Part shown: positions 61,041 to 64,000 of the stretch, piece after piece
Layout: every line of letters begins with the position of its first letter
Numbering within the stretch: position 1 is the first letter of the stretch
Assembly (NCBI RefSeq): GCF_018967865.2
Contig: NZ_JAHLZY020000001.1
Coordinates: 186,001 to 250,000, forward strand
Reading direction: 5' to 3'
Source: Hymenobacter siberiensis
GTDB lineage: Bacteria; Bacteroidota; Bacteroidia; Cytophagales; Hymenobacteraceae
Length of the DNA stretch: 64,000 nt
Program-made: the position numbers and the translations under genes
Notes under the pieces: generated by a model
What the model was told of the DNA's origin: nothing
The model's database searches: none
What the model saw: only the letters and a program-made list of their open reading frames with translations

Positions 61041-61253
61041 CTATTTGGTCGCCGCACGCGCCTCAATGGTGCGCTGCAGGTTATCGATATCCAATTGCCC
61101 GCAGGCCCCGCCGCAGCCCTTGGCGCAGCCGGCCGCTGTTTTGCTGAAAAACGCACGGTAGAAAATGCGCCCGACGTAAAACGCCGCCGCGATGAACAGC
61201 ACGCCAATCAGCAGGTACTGAATTTCGACGGAGGTGATGGCAAGCAGGAGCAT
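61041..61253 (-). CDS. Small Cys-rich single-pass membrane protein (FeoB-associated type)
   Basis: Seventy residues: one N-terminal transmembrane helix (IQYLLIGVLFIAAAFYVGRIFY) followed by the Cys-rich word GCAKGCGGACG and a short polar tail. The helix plus GCxxGCxGxC pattern is that of small FeoB-associated Cys-rich membrane proteins, but no feoA/feoB is in the window, so an iron-transport role is not supported by context. The Cys cluster might bind metal. Lies 36 bases downstream of the inositol-monophosphatase gene, same strand, probably co-transcribed. Confidence 0.75.
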   Translation of the reverse strand: MLLLAITSVEIQYLLIGVLFIAAAFYVGRIFYRAFFSKTAAGCAKGCGGACGQLDIDNLQRTIEARAATK

Positions 61254-61289
61254 GACTGGTAAACTATGGATGAAAAAGAATAGTTTGCG

Positions 61290-62093
61290 CTACTGCCAGA
61301 ACTCGCCGATGGCGGCCTGCATCTCGGCGTGAATAAGCCCATTGCTGGCTACCAGCTCACGGCCGAACAGCGGGTCGCCATCGGTCAGGAATTGGGTGAC
61401 GTGGCCGCCCGCCTCGCGCACCAGCAGAATGCCGGCCGCCACATCATAGGAGTTCAGGTTGAACTCGAAGAAGCCTTCGCAGCGGCCGGCGGCCACGTAG
61501 GCCAGGTCGGCGGCGGCCGAGCCGAGGCGGCGCACGCCGTGGCTGCGGGTGAAAAACGAGCCGAGGATTTTCAGGAAATCATTCATCTTGCCGAAATCCT
61601 TGTAGGGGAATCCGGTGGCGATGAGCGAGTTATTTAATTCGGCTACGTCGGTGACGCGGATGGGCTGGTCGTTGCAGAATGCGCCGCCGCCGCGCACGGC
61701 CCGGAAGCTTTCGTCGCGGCCCACCTCGTGCACCACGCCCACTGCCAGCTCCCGGTGCTGCACCAGCGCCACGCTGATGCAGTACACCGGCAGACCGTGC
61801 ACGAAATTGGTGGTGCCGTCGAGCGGGTCGATTATCCAGATAAATTCCTCAGTGTGCGCGTCGGGGCCGGCGGTGCCTTCTTCGGTGATGAAGCCGGCTT
61901 CGGGCAGCAGCAGGCGCAGGCCGGCCACAAGGCGGCGCTCGGTTTCCTGGTCCACGTAGCTCACGAGGTCGTGCACGCCCTTGTGCTCAATCTTGGCGCG
62001 GTTAAACGTGGTGGCTTCCTCGCGGATGAACTTGGCCGTGGTGCGGCACAGGGCGGCGAGGTCGTGGGAGAGTTGGGTGAAATCGAGGGACAT
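61290..62093 (-). CDS. Inositol monophosphatase family protein
   Basis: About 267 residues from the ATG at 62093 (62102 also possible). Mg2+-dependent phosphatase of the SuhB/IMPase family: first motif FITEEGTAG (metal-binding Glu), second motif WIIDPLDGTTNFVHGLPVY (Asp and Thr ligands), and C-terminal motif NSYDVAAGILLVREAGG with the final metal-site Asp. Acts on inositol phosphate or related sugar phosphates in the cytosol. The start is next to one arm of a perfect 68-bp inverted repeat. Confidence 0.94.
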   Translation of the reverse strand: MSLDFTQLSHDLAALCRTTAKFIREEATTFNRAKIEHKGVHDLVSYVDQETERRLVAGLRLLLPEAGFITEEGTAGPDAHTEEFIWIIDPLDGTTNFVHGLPVYCISVALVQHRELAVGVVHEVGRDESFRAVRGGGAFCNDQPIRVTDVAELNNSLIATGFPYKDFGKMNDFLKILGSFFTRSHGVRRLGSAAADLAYVAAGRCEGFFEFNLNSYDVAAGILLVREAGGHVTQFLTDGDPLFGRELVASNGLIHAEMQAAIGEFWQ

Positions 62094-62116
62094 TGAAAGC
62101 ATCGTAGAAGGAAATA

Positions 62117-62331
62117 CTCCCCTCCTTCTTTAAGGAGGGGATGTGAGCGCCGAAGAGGCGCGAACGGGGGTGGTTGCGGCGTTGGACGAGGTGAGAACGA
62201 ACGGCTGGCTAGGGTTTTAATCGATTTTTAGCGAATGCAGCTAAGCGTTAATTAGTTGCCGTTCAACGCCGCAACCACCCCCGTTCGCGCCTCTTCGGCG
62301 CTCACATCCCCTCCTTAAAGAAGGAGGGGAG
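62117..62331. repeat. Perfect inverted repeat with 68-bp arms
   Basis: Arms 62117-62184 and 62264-62331 are identical as inverted repeats over all 68 bases, separated by a 79-base unique centre that is AT-richer. The arms include CCTCCTTCTTTAAGGAGGGG and GCGCCGAAGAGGCGC sub-palindromes. The right arm contains the stop codon and last five residues of lnt. No gene is seen in the centre. Confidence 0.95.
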
Positions 62332-64000
62332 CTTTTTTCTTTCTCGTCCAGCCTACCACAATGGCAAACCCGAGCAGCAGCACTGCCAGCACCTGCGCGC
62401 CCCGCCCAATCAGCTCCCCGAAGCGCACATAGAAAGTCATTTCATCATTGAGGTGCACGGTGGCGCGGCTGGCGGTGGCAATCCAGGCCGGCTCGCGCTG
62501 GATGATTTCGCCCCGCTGGTTGATGAAACCGGTGAAGCCGGTGTTGGCCGCCCGGGCCAGGTCGCGGCGGGTTTCAATGCAGCGCAGCTGGCCGTAGCTC
62601 AGCAGCTGGCGGTAGCCGGGCGAGTCGTGCCACCAGGCATCGTTGGTGACGAGGCCCAGCAGGGTGGCCCCGTTGGCCATGTACTCGCCGATAAAGTCGC
62701 CGTAGATGGATTCGTAGCAGATGACCGGGGCCACGCGCAGGGCCGGCGCATTGGCCGGCGCCGGATACACAGTGCGCTCGGCCTGGCTGCCCACGCTGCC
62801 TACGGTGCCGCCCAGGTCGATGTGCGCGATGAGCGAGGCCAGCACGGGCGGAATCTTCTCCACGCCGGGCACGAGGCGCGACTTATGGTAGAAGACCACC
62901 GGTGCGGTGGCACTGGCGAAGTACGCGCCGGTGTTGAAGAAATCGTAGTAGCCGAGGTCGTCGCGGTAGCGGGCCGTTTCGCTGGCTGCCTCCTTGCTCG
63001 GGTAGGAGCTGAGCGTGGTGATGCCCGTGAGCAAGGCTACGCCGGGGTGCCGCCCCAGCCACTCGCGCACACGGCGGATTTTGGGGTTGTTTTCGATGGT
63101 ATTCTCCCAATAGGGTTCCTCCAGCGCCGTTTCGGGCCAGAGCACGAGGCGCGTGGCGGGCGTGAGGTGCTGTTCGGAAAGTGCCAGCAGGCGCGTGAGC
63201 TGCTCGTCGTAGGGAATGAATTTGGGGCCGCCCTCGAACTTCTCCACGTAGGGGTCGAAGTTGGGCTGCACCACTACGACTTCGGCCGTGGGGCCTTTTT
63301 CCTGGTACTTGCTGCTTATTAGGTAAGACAGCGCCAGGGGCAGCAGGATGAGAAAGAGGGGCGTATTGAATGATGGCTGCCACTCAAAAGCTGACTTTCG
63401 CCCGGTTTCGATGCTGGTTGCTTCAGCCGCCCCGGTAGCTGCGGGCTGGAATGCCAACCCCGGCAAGTGCTTCAGTAGGGCCTGGAAAAACAGCAGATTC
63501 ACCACCCACACCCACACCGAGCCGCCCAGAAAACCGGTGTACTCGTACCACTGCACCCACTGTGGCGCGGCCGCGAAGCCGTTGCCCAGCGTGAGCCAGG
63601 GCCAGGTAATGTCCCAATGCAAATGCAGCTGCTCGAACGCAATCCAGTAGATGGGCAGCGACAGGTAGCCCCAGCGGTTGCCCAGCCGCTTCTTGGTCTG
63701 GCGGAAGGCCATGAGCGGCAGGCACATGAGCAGCGCATTGAGTACCACGGCGGCAATGCCGGCGGGCAGGTCGGCGTAGCTTACCCACCAGGTAGTGAGG
63801 GCGTTCCAGCCCACCAGCATGAGGTAGGTGCTGGCAAACACGCGGCCCTTGCGGGCTCCCGTGAGCGTGAGCTGCCGCTCCATGAGCAGGTACGGCACCC
63901 AGCCGATGAACAGCAGCGGCACCAGCCAGGCCGTGGGCCACGGGGCCCAGCCACCGCTTAGGAGCAAGGCCCCCAGCACGGCCAGTACCAGCGGCTGCTG
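62315..64000 (-). CDS. lnt: Apolipoprotein N-acyltransferase (5' end outside window)
   Basis: At least 562 codons, open at base 64000, so the true start lies outside. N-terminal half has about seven hydrophobic segments (LVLAVLGALLLSGGWAPW, LVPLLFIGWVPYLLM, WVWVVNLLFFQALL). The C-terminal half is a carbon-nitrogen hydrolase domain with catalytic Glu in LVLWPETALEE, Lys in VFYHKSRLVPGVEKIP and Cys in APVICYESIYGDF. It adds the third acyl chain to lipoproteins in the inner membrane. The final residues (KAPLLL) and TAA are provided by an arm of the 68-bp inverted repeat. Confidence 0.95.
   Translation of the reverse strand, partial: QQPLVLAVLGALLLSGGWAPWPTAWLVPLLFIGWVPYLLMERQLTLTGARKGRVFASTYLMLVGWNALTTWWVSYADLPAGIAAVVLNALLMCLPLMAFRQTKKRLGNRWGYLSLPIYWIAFEQLHLHWDITWPWLTLGNGFAAAPQWVQWYEYTGFLGGSVWVWVVNLLFFQALLKHLPGLAFQPAATGAAEATSIETGRKSAFEWQPSFNTPLFLILLPLALSYLISSKYQEKGPTAEVVVVQPNFDPYVEKFEGGPKFIPYDEQLTRLLALSEQHLTPATRLVLWPETALEEPYWENTIENNPKIRRVREWLGRHPGVALLTGITTLSSYPSKEAASETARYRDDLGYYDFFNTGAYFASATAPVVFYHKSRLVPGVEKIPPVLASLIAHIDLGGTVGSVGSQAERTVYPAPANAPALRVAPVICYESIYGDFIGEYMANGATLLGLVTNDAWWHDSPGYRQLLSYGQLRCIETRRDLARAANTGFTGFINQRGEIIQREPAWIATASRATVHLNDEMTFYVRFGELIGRGAQVLAVLLLGFAIVVGWTRKKKAPLLL

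Overview
The window reads as a chromosomal segment of a GC-rich member of the Bacteroidota, most like Hymenobacter and its relatives (Cytophagales). The basis is: TonB-dependent receptor with a carboxypeptidase-regulatory-like domain, alkaline phosphatase ending in a type IX secretion (T9SS) sorting domain, FadL/OmpP1 porin, YpdA-type thiol reductase, TAnnTTTG (-7) promoter words close to start codons, little sign of Shine-Dalgarno sequences, and many palindromic intergenic repeats. The genus is an inference from protein style, not from a marker search. I see no rRNA, tRNA, CRISPR array, prophage or complete insertion sequence.

Layout. 0-4.2 kb: start of an MFS transporter, a CDF metal exporter, a TonB receptor and a small His-rich membrane protein, probably a metal-handling locus. 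4.4-8.6 kb: a small conserved protein, HtpG, then an OLD/RecF-like ATPase with a TOPRIM-like partner; this is the best candidate for a defence module, and the partner carries an apparent frameshift. 8.6-22 kb: housekeeping and envelope genes (propeller protein, alkaline phosphatase, methyltransferase, YpdA reductase, SGNH lipoprotein plus FadL porin, LptB, GH3 protein, AIM24-like protein, MORN-like lipoprotein). 22-45.5 kb: a mosaic in which genes of the kynurenine route of tryptophan breakdown (kynureninase, ACMS decarboxylase, 3-hydroxyanthranilate dioxygenase, an SDR and a semialdehyde dehydrogenase) alternate with seven polytopic GT-C-like membrane proteins, two GT2 glycosyltransferases, two paralogous lipoproteins and a GH16 glycosidase. 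A 39-codon kynureninase relic lies between two paralogous membrane genes, which points to tandem duplication. 45.6-52.7 kb: Uma2 nuclease, then a co-oriented nucleotide-sugar cassette (acetyltransferase, UDP-sugar dehydrogenase, GalE, RmlB, WbpP/TviC-like epimerase, RmlA) for surface polysaccharide precursors. 52.8-64 kb: a two-component pair (cNMP-domain kinase and a response regulator fused to glutaredoxin-like and thioredoxin-reductase-like domains without redox cysteines), RadA, a TlpA-like protein with a degenerate active site, a radical SAM/SPASM protein, small proteins, an inositol-monophosphatase and the truncated lnt.

How it works together. The GT2, GT-C, GH16 and nucleotide-sugar genes plausibly serve cell-surface glycan assembly. 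The kynurenine genes would convert 3-hydroxykynurenine to 2-aminomuconate; the steps before and after are not in the window.

The strongest non-coding signal is the repeat content: a two-copy 113-bp MITE-like element, a family of GTAGC-ended palindromes, perfect inverted repeats with arms of 34 to 68 bp, and a hairpin one arm of which has expanded into seven 8-bp units. Several of these repeats contain the stop codon of the neighbouring gene. No stretch above 300 bases lacks a gene; the spacers of 200-270 bases are mostly filled by these repeats.
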